From JAKPPT01 sp964630305 (GTDB lineage Bacteria; Spirochaetota; Spirochaetia; Treponematales; UBA12059), in contig CAZVTR010000002.1 of the NCBI GenBank assembly GCA_964630305.1, forward strand, positions 51,734 through 115,733: DNA of 64,000 bases, given 5' to 3'. Of this stretch, positions 8,413 through 18,173 are shown piece by piece. The first letter of the stretch is position 1. Each line of letters starts with the position of its first letter. Under the pieces are notes generated by a model. That model was given only the letters and a program-made list of their open reading frames with translations. It did not search any database and was not told the DNA's origin. The position numbers and the translations under genes were made by a program.

Positions 8413-9198
8413 TTACATATTTTTCCAGAACTTGTAGTATTTGCGTTCAACTTCCTCAAGCGGGAGGAGAGGATAAAACTTAGTATCAATATGCGACGCA
8501 AACATAAACCCGTGTCTGAGATACTTATATGAAATCCTATCTATCGGACAATCGAGCGATATACCCTTAGTGTTTTTTCCCGGCTTGCTTCGTACTTCAA
8601 AGATTGCCTCTCGGAGTCGTGCAGGATGAATTCCTGGCACAAAACTGCGTATAAAAGGATTATCCTGAAATTCTTTTAAGAAATCCTCTACGCTAAACTC
8701 AAGCTGGGTATAGAACATTTTTGGTGCACCTTTAGGCATTTTGGGGTCAGTAATAAATCGAGCGTACTCAAGAAAGTTATATTTTGTTAATACCATCATT
8801 TTTATAGGATTGATTTCTAGAATTATGCGCATTTCATCGCCGCGGATTGATGGATCATTGTCGTTTGCGGTTAACTCAACATAATCACCAAGTGAATTAG
8901 CATAGTATAATTTCCCCAAAGCCTTAAAATCGATGTGTTCAAGTGTTCGATAACTCGAAATAAACTTTGTGGCCTTAGGACGACCATCCTCATGCGGGAC
9001 AAGCTCTGCCATCGCACCATCGATATTAAAATACGGATGGCGGAAATCAGGATCAACCTCAACAAAGATAAGCCTTCCTTCAAAATATCGTGTAGAACCC
9101 TGCGTGTAATGCTTAGCAAAATGTTCTGGATCAAGCTGGCTTGCAATGAGTGAGTGGTTTGGATGTAAAACCATGTACAAATGTTTTTCGTTACTCAT
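8413..9198 (-). CDS. Conserved hypothetical protein
   Basis: 261 residues, soluble, no signal peptide or membrane segment. The start at 9198 (MSNEKHLYMVLHPN) is chosen over the upstream in-frame ATG at 9213 because it lies just past the hppA stop with GGGGG a few bases upstream. Aromatic-rich and mixed alpha/beta (RYFEGRLIFVEVDPDFRHPYF, GDEMRIILEINPIKMMVLTKYNF), but I recognise no family or catalytic motif. It follows hppA by 2 bp, so both are probably on one mRNA. Confidence 0.8.
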   Translation of the reverse strand: MSNEKHLYMVLHPNHSLIASQLDPEHFAKHYTQGSTRYFEGRLIFVEVDPDFRHPYFNIDGAMAELVPHEDGRPKATKFISSYRTLEHIDFKALGKLYYANSLGDYVELTANDNDPSIRGDEMRIILEINPIKMMVLTKYNFLEYARFITDPKMPKGAPKMFYTQLEFSVEDFLKEFQDNPFIRSFVPGIHPARLREAIFEVRSKPGKNTKGISLDCPIDRISYKYLRHGFMFASHIDTKFYPLLPLEEVERKYYKFWKNM

Positions 9199-9200
9199 AC

Positions 9201-11270
9201 TTATAACCCCCAATAAGACTTTAACATTGGTGCTATCACCAATGCAATAATAGACATCAATTTTATTAAAATATTGAGTGCAGGACCTGCTGTATCTTTA
9301 AATGGGTCTCCTACAGTATCACCTACAACAGCTGCCTTATGGGCATCTGACCCCTTACCAAATTCCCGTGATTCGATAAGTTTTTTAGCATTATCCCATG
9401 CACCGCCAGAATTTGCCATAAAAATAGCAAGAAGCACACCAGTAACTGTCGCTCCGGCTAGTAGTCCGCCAAGCATGTAGACACCAAACAAAAATCCTAC
9501 GGCTATGGGAACAAGAACAGCAAGCACACCTGGTACAATCATGCGAATTAGCGCAGATTTTGTTGAAATATCGACACAGGCGCGATAATCCGGGTAGTCA
9601 GTTTCTTCCAGGATACCAGGTTTCTCACGGAATTGTCTGCGGACTTCTTCAATCATGGCAAAGGCTGCAACTCCAATAGCATCCATCGATAGTGCAGAAA
9701 ACAAGAACGGTATCATGCCACCGAGCAAGAGACCAATGAGCACATCAGGCTTTGCAATATCAAAACTGGCTAGTACATTGCCAAATACCGTCTGTCCGAA
9801 CGCTGAAAAGAGAATGATCGAAGTCAATGCGGCTGACCCAATTGCAAAACCCTTACCAATTGCCGCTGTGGTATTTCCAACTGCATCGAGTTCGTCAGTT
9901 ATATCGCGCACATGAGGATCCATGGCCGACATCACCGCAAGACCTCCGGCATTATCGGCTATAGGACCGTAAGCATCAACAGACAATTGAATACCTAAGG
10001 TAAGGAGCATGCCGAGCGCAGCAATGCCGACACCATATAATCCAGCAAGCGCATAGCTTCCTCCGATTGCCACACTGATAACCAGTATCGGGGGCATGGT
10101 TGAGACCATACCGACAGAGAGCCCTGAAATAATAGTTGTTGCCGCTCCAGTCAAACAAGACTGTTCTATTTTGCGAACCGGTGATGTATTAGTGCCGGTG
10201 AAGTATTCCGTGAGCATGCCAATCAGGACGCCGCCTACAAGCCCAACCACAGCAGAAAAAGCAATAGCCAACGCTCCCTTTCCGCCATCGAATGTATTTG
10301 CGCCGAGCAGCCAGAAACTGGCAGGAAATACCAATACCATTGCAATCACAGCCGCTGTTATTGTTCCAGTATTAAGCGCCCGCTGAGGCGAGGTGCCAGG
10401 TTTCCCCCGCACAAAAAATGTTCCTAAGAACGAAGCGGCAATACCAATACCGCAGAACAATAAAGGCAAAAACGACAGTGCAATACGCACCGAATCTGAT
10501 GCATTGATAGAGGCTCCTAAAACCACACAGCCAATAGCAGAACCGACATATGACTCAAAGAGGTCTGCGCCCATGCCGGCAACATCACCAACATTATCAC
10601 CGACATTATCAGCAATAACGGCAGGATTCCGCGGATCATCTTCTGGGATACCAGCTTCGACTTTACCAACAAGATCTGCGCCAACATCAGCAGCTTTAGT
10701 AAAAATACCTCCGCCTACGCGCGCAAAGAGCGCAACAGTTGAGGCACCAAGGCTAAAACCAGTTACTACCGGGAAAATTGTATTTTTAAATGTTCCGATA
10801 TCCGCACCAAACAGCTGCATTCCTAGAGTTATCAGCACGGTAATTCCAAGAAGTGCAAGACCAACTACCGTCATACCCATAACCGAGCCGCCCGCAAAGG
10901 CCACACGGAGTGCCTGACCAATGCCTTTCTCTGCCTGCTGAGCTGTTCGTGCATTTGCTTTTGTGGCTACCATCATGCCAAAGTATCCTGATAAAGCTGA
11001 AAAAAGAGCTCCCATAAAAAAGGCTAAAGCCTGTAAACGGAGCGGTCCGCTGTTGGCTACGAGCAAAAACAAGGCAACAATTACAACAAACGGTAGGAGT
11101 ACCAGGTATTCACGGTTGAGAAATGCTCGCGCACCTTCTGCAATATAGCCCGATATACGTACAAGATTTTTATTTTCCACAGCAATGCGGCTAATCCGCA
11201 AACTCTGTATAAACGCATATCCCAGTGCTATTAGGCTGCCAATAAATGCTATCAATAGAATTTCTGTCAT
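9201..11270 (-). CDS. hppA: Membrane-bound ion-translocating pyrophosphatase
   Basis: About 689 residues and roughly 16 membrane helices. It couples PPi hydrolysis to H+ or Na+ export across the inner membrane. The active-site signatures are present: ADVGADLVGKVEAGIPEDDP, NPAVIADNVGDNVGDVAG, and DNAGGLAVMS in the second half. The GNTTAAIGKG segment has Ala where K+-independent enzymes have Lys, so it should be the K+-dependent subfamily. H+ versus Na+ specificity cannot be read safely. The start is ATG 11270, 5 bp after GAGG; the longer frame begins with GTG at 11276. Two GTRCCAGGTTT/TATT motif copies sit in the coding strand's complement (10392, 11103). Confidence 0.93.
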   Translation of the reverse strand: MTEILLIAFIGSLIALGYAFIQSLRISRIAVENKNLVRISGYIAEGARAFLNREYLVLLPFVVIVALFLLVANSGPLRLQALAFFMGALFSALSGYFGMMVATKANARTAQQAEKGIGQALRVAFAGGSVMGMTVVGLALLGITVLITLGMQLFGADIGTFKNTIFPVVTGFSLGASTVALFARVGGGIFTKAADVGADLVGKVEAGIPEDDPRNPAVIADNVGDNVGDVAGMGADLFESYVGSAIGCVVLGASINASDSVRIALSFLPLLFCGIGIAASFLGTFFVRGKPGTSPQRALNTGTITAAVIAMVLVFPASFWLLGANTFDGGKGALAIAFSAVVGLVGGVLIGMLTEYFTGTNTSPVRKIEQSCLTGAATTIISGLSVGMVSTMPPILVISVAIGGSYALAGLYGVGIAALGMLLTLGIQLSVDAYGPIADNAGGLAVMSAMDPHVRDITDELDAVGNTTAAIGKGFAIGSAALTSIILFSAFGQTVFGNVLASFDIAKPDVLIGLLLGGMIPFLFSALSMDAIGVAAFAMIEEVRRQFREKPGILEETDYPDYRACVDISTKSALIRMIVPGVLAVLVPIAVGFLFGVYMLGGLLAGATVTGVLLAIFMANSGGAWDNAKKLIESREFGKGSDAHKAAVVGDTVGDPFKDTAGPALNILIKLMSIIALVIAPMLKSYWGL

Positions 11271-11401
11271 AGCCACCTCACTTCACAGTATGTATAAGCA
11301 TTATCTAACATTGTACAACAGGAACGATGCTTGAACAATCAAAAAATCTGTACTACAACTACACATGCATACAACAGGAATAATATTGCAGAGGTGCATG
11401 C

Positions 11402-11815
11402 ATGAAAAGTTTTAGAAAAGAAATCACGATAACCACTAGAAAACGATACGATATTGTTCACATCACCCCGCTCGTAGAAGAGGCGCTCCGCGAAAGCGGC
11501 ATTAAAGAAGGACTATGTCTTGTGAATCCAATGCATATCACCGCAAGCATATTCATTAATGACAATGAATCTGGATTACATGCCGATTTTCTGGAATGGC
11601 TTGAACACCTGGCACCATATAACCCAAAGGGCTATCGGCACAATATCGGTGAGGACAATGGGGACGCTCATCTCAAACGGCAGCTAATGGGAAGAGAAGC
11701 AGTTATTGCCGTTACCAATGGCAAACTTGATTTTGGCACATGGGAACAAATATTTTACGGTGAGTTTGACGGACAGCGGCCAAAGCGCATTCTTATAAAA
11801 ATTATTGGTGAATAG
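11402..11815 (+). CDS. yjbQ: YjbQ / UPF0047 family protein
   Basis: 137 residues, full length for the family. It carries the conserved elements GLCLVNPMHITASIFINDNE, HNIGEDNGDAHLKRQLMG and LDFGTWEQIFYGEFDG, whose His and Glu residues line the putative active site. Members have been reported to have weak thiamine-phosphate synthase activity; the physiological role is uncertain. A GAGGTG site precedes ATG 11402. Its coding sequence contains one exact ACCTGGCACC repeat core at 11607-11616 (encoding HLAP). Confidence 0.88.
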   Translation: MKSFRKEITITTRKRYDIVHITPLVEEALRESGIKEGLCLVNPMHITASIFINDNESGLHADFLEWLEHLAPYNPKGYRHNIGEDNGDAHLKRQLMGREAVIAVTNGKLDFGTWEQIFYGEFDGQRPKRILIKIIGE

Positions 11816-11835
11816 TTTCGCAAATAACTTAATTC

Positions 11836-11864
11836 TTGAAAATTATCGCAATACGGGCTAGTAT
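11836..11864 (+). promoter_or_regulatory. Promoter placing the mRNA start at the ATG
   Basis: TTGAAA at 11836-11841, a 17-bp spacer, TAGTAT at 11859-11864, then only 7 bp to ATG 11872. No Shine-Dalgarno sequence is present. This supports a leaderless mRNA and rules out the in-frame ATG at 11836, which lies inside the -35 region. Confidence 0.7.
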
Positions 11865-11871
11865 TTTGGAT

Positions 11872-14800
11872 ATGTCCGAAGAAAAAAGTGGTACCGCAGG
11901 TAACAAAACTGAGCAGCAAGAACACTCTAATCAAGAACCATCTGTCAGTGATGAATTCCTCTATGGACCAGGTGATGATGAAGTAGAACAAGAGATATAC
12001 ATACCACCCAAAGAAGAACAGCATAATCCCGCTCGGTTAAAATCATTAAAAATTTCAGACACATTGCGAGGACGAATAGCAGAATACGAGCACAGCCCGG
12101 AAACACTGACGCAATTCAGACATCGCATTGCGCTCATCGGCGCTGTAGAACTCGATAGTAAACGGCAGCTTCGCGCACAGTCAGGAGCATGGCCGCTCCT
12201 AGAAGCCTTTTATCAATACGGGAAACCGCACTGGCTTGATCCCATCAAAGTAATAATGCCAATTAAAGAAATCATGTTTAAAATGCAAGCTCCGCCAATG
12301 GCAGATCGCGGCATTTTTTATGTGCTGACACGCGTTGCGCGAGCTGGCATATCACCTGCTGCGTTTGCTATGCATATACTCATGCCCCGCATGGCTCAGG
12401 ATTATAACTGGAAACTCTGGCGCGCACGGCACATCTGGATTCTTGACTCAATCGCAGATCTGCTCGTTGAACTGAGAACTAAGTCTCCGTGGAACACGCA
12501 CTACCTTGGCAAGACTAAAGTCCTCACCGATATCGCATTGTGCAAATATGTCGGCCGGCCGCTCGCCCGTCTCCAGAGTGAACGCATTGGGGAACAAAAA
12601 GAATCACTGGAAGCATGGGCAAATGCATGGATTAACTTTACATTTACAAGCCCTCACTTTTTGACATTTTTGCGAAAAGCTATCTTGCCCTGCTTCTATC
12701 GGCTGTCAGGCAAAATTGATCCTGAACAGCTTGCGCCAATGGCACTCATTATGTCCAATCTTGAAAAAAAGCTTGGTAAACGGCTCGATGTTATCTCATT
12801 TGACGGTATAAAAAAACTCATCATACAGTCTGGATTTTTACAGACACTGGAAGACCGCATCAGGCTGCGTGTCAACGATGAAGTTGGTTACCTCTATGTT
12901 GTTCGCGAACTCAGATCCTATCTTGAACTTGTAGAAGCTTTGAGTGATACCCATGCAGGTTTATCGATGCTTCGCGAAATCTGCCAGCTTAGCCTCTTAT
13001 CGGAACCTACATTTTTAGGCCATGCAGCAAAACTTGCTGCGGCTTTAAAGCCATCTGAAGGTATACACATACTGCGAAAGCATATCATTGCGCTGCAAAA
13101 AACACCAGAAAACCGCCGTGAAGCCTTTATTGCTGAAATTAAAACGAGCGGCGGAATCCACGGCACCATATCACTGCCGCAAAAACCTGGAGATATATCG
13201 CGATATCCTTCGCCCTATGAAATTGCTCAGCAATGCGGCATCGCTCAAGATGTCTACGAAGGTTTAGAATTTAATAAAAAAGCTCCGCTTGAATATAAAG
13301 ACATTTCAACATACATAGCAAAAAACAATCAGGCTTATGCAAAAACACTTTTAACAATAGCACAGGCACTGCAAAACAATGCAGATAGAGAATGGAATGA
13401 AGCAACCGTAAAAGATATCGATTCTACAGATCCTGCACTATTAAAACTGTGCATATACACCTGCATTTCAGGCGCAGGAAGCCGCTATGCACATACATCA
13501 TTCCCGGAACTCTCAAGTGTTTACAAAGGACTTAAACCATTTATTAAAAATAACTGGCCACCAATTCGCTTTGAATTTCCTGTAAACACAATTCCTCTCG
13601 AAGAAGTGCCGCTTGAACCGTATGCCTGTGATCTTATGCGTTCACGGGTAAAACGGGACTTGTTTGTAAACACACTCCGCGCATTGACAGTACCATCTCC
13701 CGACAGCGACTGTTCCGAAGCAATCGCAGAACTTGGAAAATACTACACCGATGTATCACGAGCGCTCAATGCAGAGTTATCGCGCGCTATAGAAGAAACA
13801 CAAACCAGCATGCTAAAAGGCCAGGAGCAGCCTGACCCGCACAAAGATCCAAAAGTCAAACAGCTTGAAAAAAAGCAATGGGTGCTCAACGAATTATTCA
13901 AAGCCTTAGAAGATGTTCCGGTAAGCCGTGGGGATCCGAGGCGGTTTATTCTAGCTATATTGGGATGCTCACTCTTTTTGCCCGATAATGAAAAATCGGC
14001 ATTTTCAATTTTAATGGCTGCAAAATCTCGTTATAGTAATATCACAGCAATTGCAAAGACTCTGGAATGGCTTGAAACAGACGCCGACAGCAATTTTATT
14101 GGCATTAATCATGCAAAGATACTAATTTCTGTTACAGAATGTTTATCAAACCATCTTGGAAACGATGAAGTTTTAAATAAAACCCTCTATACGCCTGAGA
14201 TTCATTTCACCAATTTCATCAATGAAGCGATTGGAACATTCAATCTTCCGCTTTCAATGCCAGCGCTGGAATATGCATTTAGAAAATCCGTGCAGCTCGA
14301 TGCTCATAAAATTGAGCTTGCAAAATGGCGTGATTTTGCTATCAAACTTGCACCTAAAGAACAAAAACAGCATAAATTAGTATTTGCGCTGGGGAAAGGG
14401 TATCTTGATATACTCCACGGTGAAATGGGTGGGAGCATATTCACCGGTTTTATTGATATCCTTACCAATCCAGATATGCTGCTCTGCCGGGTATTTGATA
14501 AAGACAGCGGCGAAAATATCGGCTCTTCTATTTTCATACTTTCACGAAAAGGTATTCCGAGCGCTCGCATTAGCACATTCTGGCAATTTTTTTCTATTAA
14601 TGTTGCTCCAGCCATGCTAACCGTTATGAGCCTTTCCCAAATAACCCGCCTTTACCTGGGTTTTCGCTACATGGCAGAACAGCTTGCCGTTAAAACAGGT
14701 TTCCCTGTGGCACTGTGCGGTATCAATGAACTCAATATAATTTCATCAGACCCTTCATTTGCGCTTATAGCAAAAAATTTTGAAGTTTCCACAAAAGCAC

Positions 14801-14925
14801 TGCCCGTACGCGATGCTGAATGCCAACCCGTGCTCTACCCGAACAGTAAGTTCAAAACAGCGCTGCTCATAATCGATCCGCAAAAACCTGACACACTAAA
14901 AGCGGCCAGAATGCTCCGAAACTAA
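11872..14925 (+). CDS. Large uncharacterised cytosolic protein
   Basis: 1017 residues from ATG 11872. The first 45 residues are acidic and disordered (SEEKSGTAGNKTEQQ..., GPGDDEVEQE). The middle 700 residues are helical with no repeats that I can define. The last 200 residues (from about KLVFALGKGYLDILHGE to the end) are more alpha/beta and could form a separate domain; a GNAT-like fold is only a guess. No signal peptide, membrane span, P-loop or metal motif is visible. I do not recognise the family. It starts a + strand series with the NDH-2 gene 133 bp downstream, which has its own ribosome binding site. Confidence 0.75.
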   Translation: MSEEKSGTAGNKTEQQEHSNQEPSVSDEFLYGPGDDEVEQEIYIPPKEEQHNPARLKSLKISDTLRGRIAEYEHSPETLTQFRHRIALIGAVELDSKRQLRAQSGAWPLLEAFYQYGKPHWLDPIKVIMPIKEIMFKMQAPPMADRGIFYVLTRVARAGISPAAFAMHILMPRMAQDYNWKLWRARHIWILDSIADLLVELRTKSPWNTHYLGKTKVLTDIALCKYVGRPLARLQSERIGEQKESLEAWANAWINFTFTSPHFLTFLRKAILPCFYRLSGKIDPEQLAPMALIMSNLEKKLGKRLDVISFDGIKKLIIQSGFLQTLEDRIRLRVNDEVGYLYVVRELRSYLELVEALSDTHAGLSMLREICQLSLLSEPTFLGHAAKLAAALKPSEGIHILRKHIIALQKTPENRREAFIAEIKTSGGIHGTISLPQKPGDISRYPSPYEIAQQCGIAQDVYEGLEFNKKAPLEYKDISTYIAKNNQAYAKTLLTIAQALQNNADREWNEATVKDIDSTDPALLKLCIYTCISGAGSRYAHTSFPELSSVYKGLKPFIKNNWPPIRFEFPVNTIPLEEVPLEPYACDLMRSRVKRDLFVNTLRALTVPSPDSDCSEAIAELGKYYTDVSRALNAELSRAIEETQTSMLKGQEQPDPHKDPKVKQLEKKQWVLNELFKALEDVPVSRGDPRRFILAILGCSLFLPDNEKSAFSILMAAKSRYSNITAIAKTLEWLETDADSNFIGINHAKILISVTECLSNHLGNDEVLNKTLYTPEIHFTNFINEAIGTFNLPLSMPALEYAFRKSVQLDAHKIELAKWRDFAIKLAPKEQKQHKLVFALGKGYLDILHGEMGGSIFTGFIDILTNPDMLLCRVFDKDSGENIGSSIFILSRKGIPSARISTFWQFFSINVAPAMLTVMSLSQITRLYLGFRYMAEQLAVKTGFPVALCGINELNIISSDPSFALIAKNFEVSTKALPVRDAECQPVLYPNSKFKTALLIIDPQKPDTLKAARMLRN

Positions 14926-15058
14926 ACACACATAAACAATATAAAACCACTTGCTTTTTTTATAAAAATAGATAATTATCGATATATAAGGATTTATATA
15001 TTACACCTAAGCAGTACAGCAATCATTCAACCATTACTATAGACTAAGGAGACAGCAC

Positions 15059-17065
15059 ATGAGCACCAGAATACTAATAATTGGCGGGGGTTATGCCGGC
15101 GTCTGGGCTGGTAAAATCCTGGAAAAGCATTTTCGCAAACATAAAGATGTAACAATCACCCTTGTGGATCCAAAACCTTTCCATACACTCATGACCGAAC
15201 TGCATGAGGTAGCAGGCTGGCGCACCGAACCAGAATCGGTTCAGGTAAGTTTTAGAAAAATTTTTGGTGCCAGACATATCACCGTCGTACTTGATGCTAT
15301 TAAAACTATCGATTTTGAGAAAAAACAGGCATACGGCAAAGCTGGTACCTATGAGTTTGATTACTGCATAATCGGAACTGGTTCTGAGCCTGAGTATTTC
15401 AATATACCTGGTGTCAAAGAAAACAGTTTTTCGCTTTGGTCGTTTGATGATGCAATGAGACTGCGGCATCACATTGAAACTGTTTTTAGAAAAGCATCCG
15501 AAGAACCCGATACAGAAAGACGCAAAAAGCTATTAACATTTGCTGTAGCAGGTGCTGGCTTTACCGGTATTGAAATGCTTGGAGAACTGCTTGATCACCG
15601 AGATGTGATGTGCAGAACGCTTCACCTCGATAAGCGCGAAGTTCGAATTATCAATATTGAAGCACTCCCATCGATACTGCCAATACTTGAACCAAAACTG
15701 CGTGAAAAAGCAGAAAATTACCTTAAAAAACGCGGTGCAGAGCTTATCCTCAATGCTGCAATCACCGGTGCTGAACCAGGAAAAATTTTTCTTAAAGACG
15801 GCTCGATAATTGAGACAGAAACATTCATCTGGACCTGCGGCGTCAGAGGTTCATCATTCTCGGACAGTATCGATCTAGAAAAACCCGAAAGGAGTCGCGG
15901 ACGCCTGGCAGTCAATGAAGAGCTTCGCAGCACCAAATATCCCTATGTGTTTGTTGGCGGTGATGTTTCCTATTTTATAGAAAACGGCAAACCCCTGCCG
16001 CAAATTGTTGAAACTGCTCATCAAACCGCAGAGGTAATTGCGCACAACATTATTGCTGACATCGAACGAAAAGAAACTCCAAAACAGTTTAAATCGAACT
16101 ACCACGGATTTATGATTTCTCTTGGAAGTCATTATGCTGTTGCAAATGCAGGCGGAATCAAATCGAGCGGTTTTATTGCCATGGCAATGAAACATTTTAT
16201 TAACGTACTCTATCTTGTGCAAATTGCTGGCATTAACCAGGTATGGGAATATATTAAACATGAATTCCTCGACATTAAAAACAACCGATCTTTTATTGGC
16301 GGCTTTGCCGCATACAAAATCCGCAGTTATTGGGGCGTGCTCTTAAGAATGTTCCTGGGCTTTACCTGGTTTGTAGAAGGATTAAACAAAATTGGAGAAG
16401 GCTGGCTTGCATGGTCAACAGGCAGTAAGAGCCAGTGGATGTTCAGTCCAGGAGTAATTCAAGCAACACTTGCCAAAACCACTCAAGCTCCAGAAGCAGC
16501 CAGTGCTGCAAGTGAATATGTAGAACAGGCTGCTCAAGTAGTAAGCAGTGCTTCTGAAGCAGTTACGCAAACGGTAACCCAAGCTGCGGATGCTGCCAGC
16601 GCTGCAAGTGAAGCAGTATCGGAAGCGGTCACCAATGGGGCACAAACTGCAGAGCGTGTGTTTGGCAAGATTATTGATCTCTCTAAACCAATTTTTGATA
16701 TCAATGGGCCGGTGGCCACCTGGTTCCGCAAAACCTTTATGGATGGCATTGCTGCGCATATCCCCTTTGAACTGTTTCAGCTCATGATAGTACTCGTCGA
16801 AATAGGCATAGGATTAGCGCTCTTTGGCGGCTTTTTTACCTGGATTGCTGCGGCTGTGAGTATTGTGATGTGCATTGTCTTTACCTTATCGGGCATGTTC
16901 TCATGGGATCAGCTTTGGTTTGTATTTGCCGCAATACTTTGTCTGGGCGGCATGGGACGCGCATTTGGTCTGGATTATTTTGCTGTACCGCTCTGGAAAC
17001 GCTGGTGGAATGGGACCAAGTTTGCTCGCAAGACGCACCTCTATGCCGACGAACCGACAAAATAA
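15059..17065 (+). CDS. NDH-2-type NADH dehydrogenase fused to a DoxX-like membrane domain
   Basis: 668 residues. Residues 1-400 are a two-dinucleotide-fold flavoprotein: FAD motif IIGGGYAGVWAG (6-17), NAD motif AVAGAGFTGIEMLGEL (about 164-179) and YVFVGGDVS (about 298), as in type II NADH:quinone oxidoreductases. From about 415 the chain becomes membranous (VLLRMFLGFTWFVEGLNKIGEG) and ends in three more membrane helices like DoxX proteins. Between the first and second membrane segments lies an Ala/Ser/Glu-rich insert (about 475-540) of imperfect AASEAV-type repeats, probably an amphipathic helix. It likely oxidises NADH and passes electrons to quinone at the membrane. AAGGAGACAGCAC precedes the ATG, and the prenyl synthase gene follows by 32 bp. 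Confidence 0.85.
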   Translation: MSTRILIIGGGYAGVWAGKILEKHFRKHKDVTITLVDPKPFHTLMTELHEVAGWRTEPESVQVSFRKIFGARHITVVLDAIKTIDFEKKQAYGKAGTYEFDYCIIGTGSEPEYFNIPGVKENSFSLWSFDDAMRLRHHIETVFRKASEEPDTERRKKLLTFAVAGAGFTGIEMLGELLDHRDVMCRTLHLDKREVRIINIEALPSILPILEPKLREKAENYLKKRGAELILNAAITGAEPGKIFLKDGSIIETETFIWTCGVRGSSFSDSIDLEKPERSRGRLAVNEELRSTKYPYVFVGGDVSYFIENGKPLPQIVETAHQTAEVIAHNIIADIERKETPKQFKSNYHGFMISLGSHYAVANAGGIKSSGFIAMAMKHFINVLYLVQIAGINQVWEYIKHEFLDIKNNRSFIGGFAAYKIRSYWGVLLRMFLGFTWFVEGLNKIGEGWLAWSTGSKSQWMFSPGVIQATLAKTTQAPEAASAASEYVEQAAQVVSSASEAVTQTVTQAADAASAASEAVSEAVTNGAQTAERVFGKIIDLSKPIFDINGPVATWFRKTFMDGIAAHIPFELFQLMIVLVEIGIGLALFGGFFTWIAAAVSIVMCIVFTLSGMFSWDQLWFVFAAILCLGGMGRAFGLDYFAVPLWKRWWNGTKFARKTHLYADEPTK

Positions 17066-17097
17066 TAGCGTGAACAGAACTAGGTTAAGGAAATATC

Positions 17098-18066
17098 ATG
17101 AGTGATTTCTGGAAACCATATCCAGAGCTTTATAATCAGCTAGAACTTGTTCACCTGAGAATAATAGAAGCGGTTCAGGATTTTCCGCTTATAGAAAACC
17201 TTGAGCCGCTCCTTATGCAAAAAGGTAAAATGCTCCGCTCCGCATTTTTGCTCATAGGCAGTAAATACGGCAAAGAGCCTGAAACAATTGTTGATGCTGC
17301 AGCAGCTATCGAGTTATTGCATATTGCAACACTTCTCCATGATGATGTTCTTGACGAAGCTGAGTTGCGAAGAAATGTTCCTGCATTTCATATGAGTGTA
17401 GGCATTAAAAACGCCATACTCGCTGGTGATTGGCTCTTTGCTAAGGCAGTTTCACTCATTGCTCCCATGCTCCAGCCTAACCAGGTTCAAATTCTCACCA
17501 ATGCGGCACGCAGCATATGCAGTTCAGAAATTGAGCAAGATCTCCGCAAAGGAAAAGTAATTACCAGCACACGGACATATCTCCGAACTATTGCGGGGAA
17601 AACCGCTGCTCTCATTACCTTAGCGCTGCGCTCCGGTGCTGAACTTGCACAAGCTGAACCAGCAATAAGAAATACACTTCAGCGTCTTGGATACAATATT
17701 GGTATGGCTTTTCAAATCCAGGATGACATTCTTGATTATACAGGTGACACTAAAAACCTTCAAAAACCAACAGGCAAGGATATTCATGAAGGCATCTGTA
17801 CACTCCCGCTCATTTTAGCCCTGCAAAAAACAATTAAACATTCCTCACATAAAAATAATCTTAACGAAAACTTGCCGCCATTGACTGGAGCATATAAATC
17901 ATATTATGAAAATTTTGTACAAAAATATAATGGTATTCAAGATGCAATTAACTTCTCAAAAAAATATATCACCAGGGCTCACAACGAAATTGCAAAACTA
18001 CCTAAAATTCGCGAAACTGAAATATTAAACGATATACTTATCAAGCTCACTGAAAGACAGTACTGA
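17098..18066 (+). CDS. Polyprenyl diphosphate synthase (long chain)
   Basis: 322 residues. It condenses isopentenyl diphosphate onto an allylic primer. The first aspartate-rich motif is LLHDDVLDEAELRR (about 80-93) and the second is FQIQDDILDYTGD (about 203-215). There is no bulky Phe-Phe pair just before the first motif, which fits a long-chain (quinone side-chain) product, though length cannot be fixed from sequence. The position directly behind the NDH-2 gene suggests supply of menaquinone/ubiquinone tails for that dehydrogenase. Confidence 0.88.
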   Translation: MSDFWKPYPELYNQLELVHLRIIEAVQDFPLIENLEPLLMQKGKMLRSAFLLIGSKYGKEPETIVDAAAAIELLHIATLLHDDVLDEAELRRNVPAFHMSVGIKNAILAGDWLFAKAVSLIAPMLQPNQVQILTNAARSICSSEIEQDLRKGKVITSTRTYLRTIAGKTAALITLALRSGAELAQAEPAIRNTLQRLGYNIGMAFQIQDDILDYTGDTKNLQKPTGKDIHEGICTLPLILALQKTIKHSSHKNNLNENLPPLTGAYKSYYENFVQKYNGIQDAINFSKKYITRAHNEIAKLPKIRETEILNDILIKLTERQY

Positions 18067-18097
18067 CATCTAATTGTATATAAACCAGCATGCACAA

Positions 18098-18126
18098 TTG
18101 CTTTTATCACAGTGAATTATTATAAT
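18098..18126 (+). promoter_or_regulatory. sigma70-type promoter of the lipoprotein gene
   Basis: TTGCTT at 18098-18103, a 17-bp spacer, TATAAT at 18121-18126. An ATAATCGATTAT palindrome at 18122-18133 overlaps the -10 and could be an operator. The gene's ribosome binding site (AGGAGACAAAGT) follows. Confidence 0.65.
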
Positions 18127-18173
18127 CGATTATCAACTTATAACTAAAATAATTTGTAAATAGGAGACAAAGT

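Noticed and set aside
10393..10917. 174-codon + strand frame opposite hppA
   Set aside because: Pro/Ala/Thr-rich mirror of the conserved Gly/Ala codons of the pyrophosphatase; no start signals.
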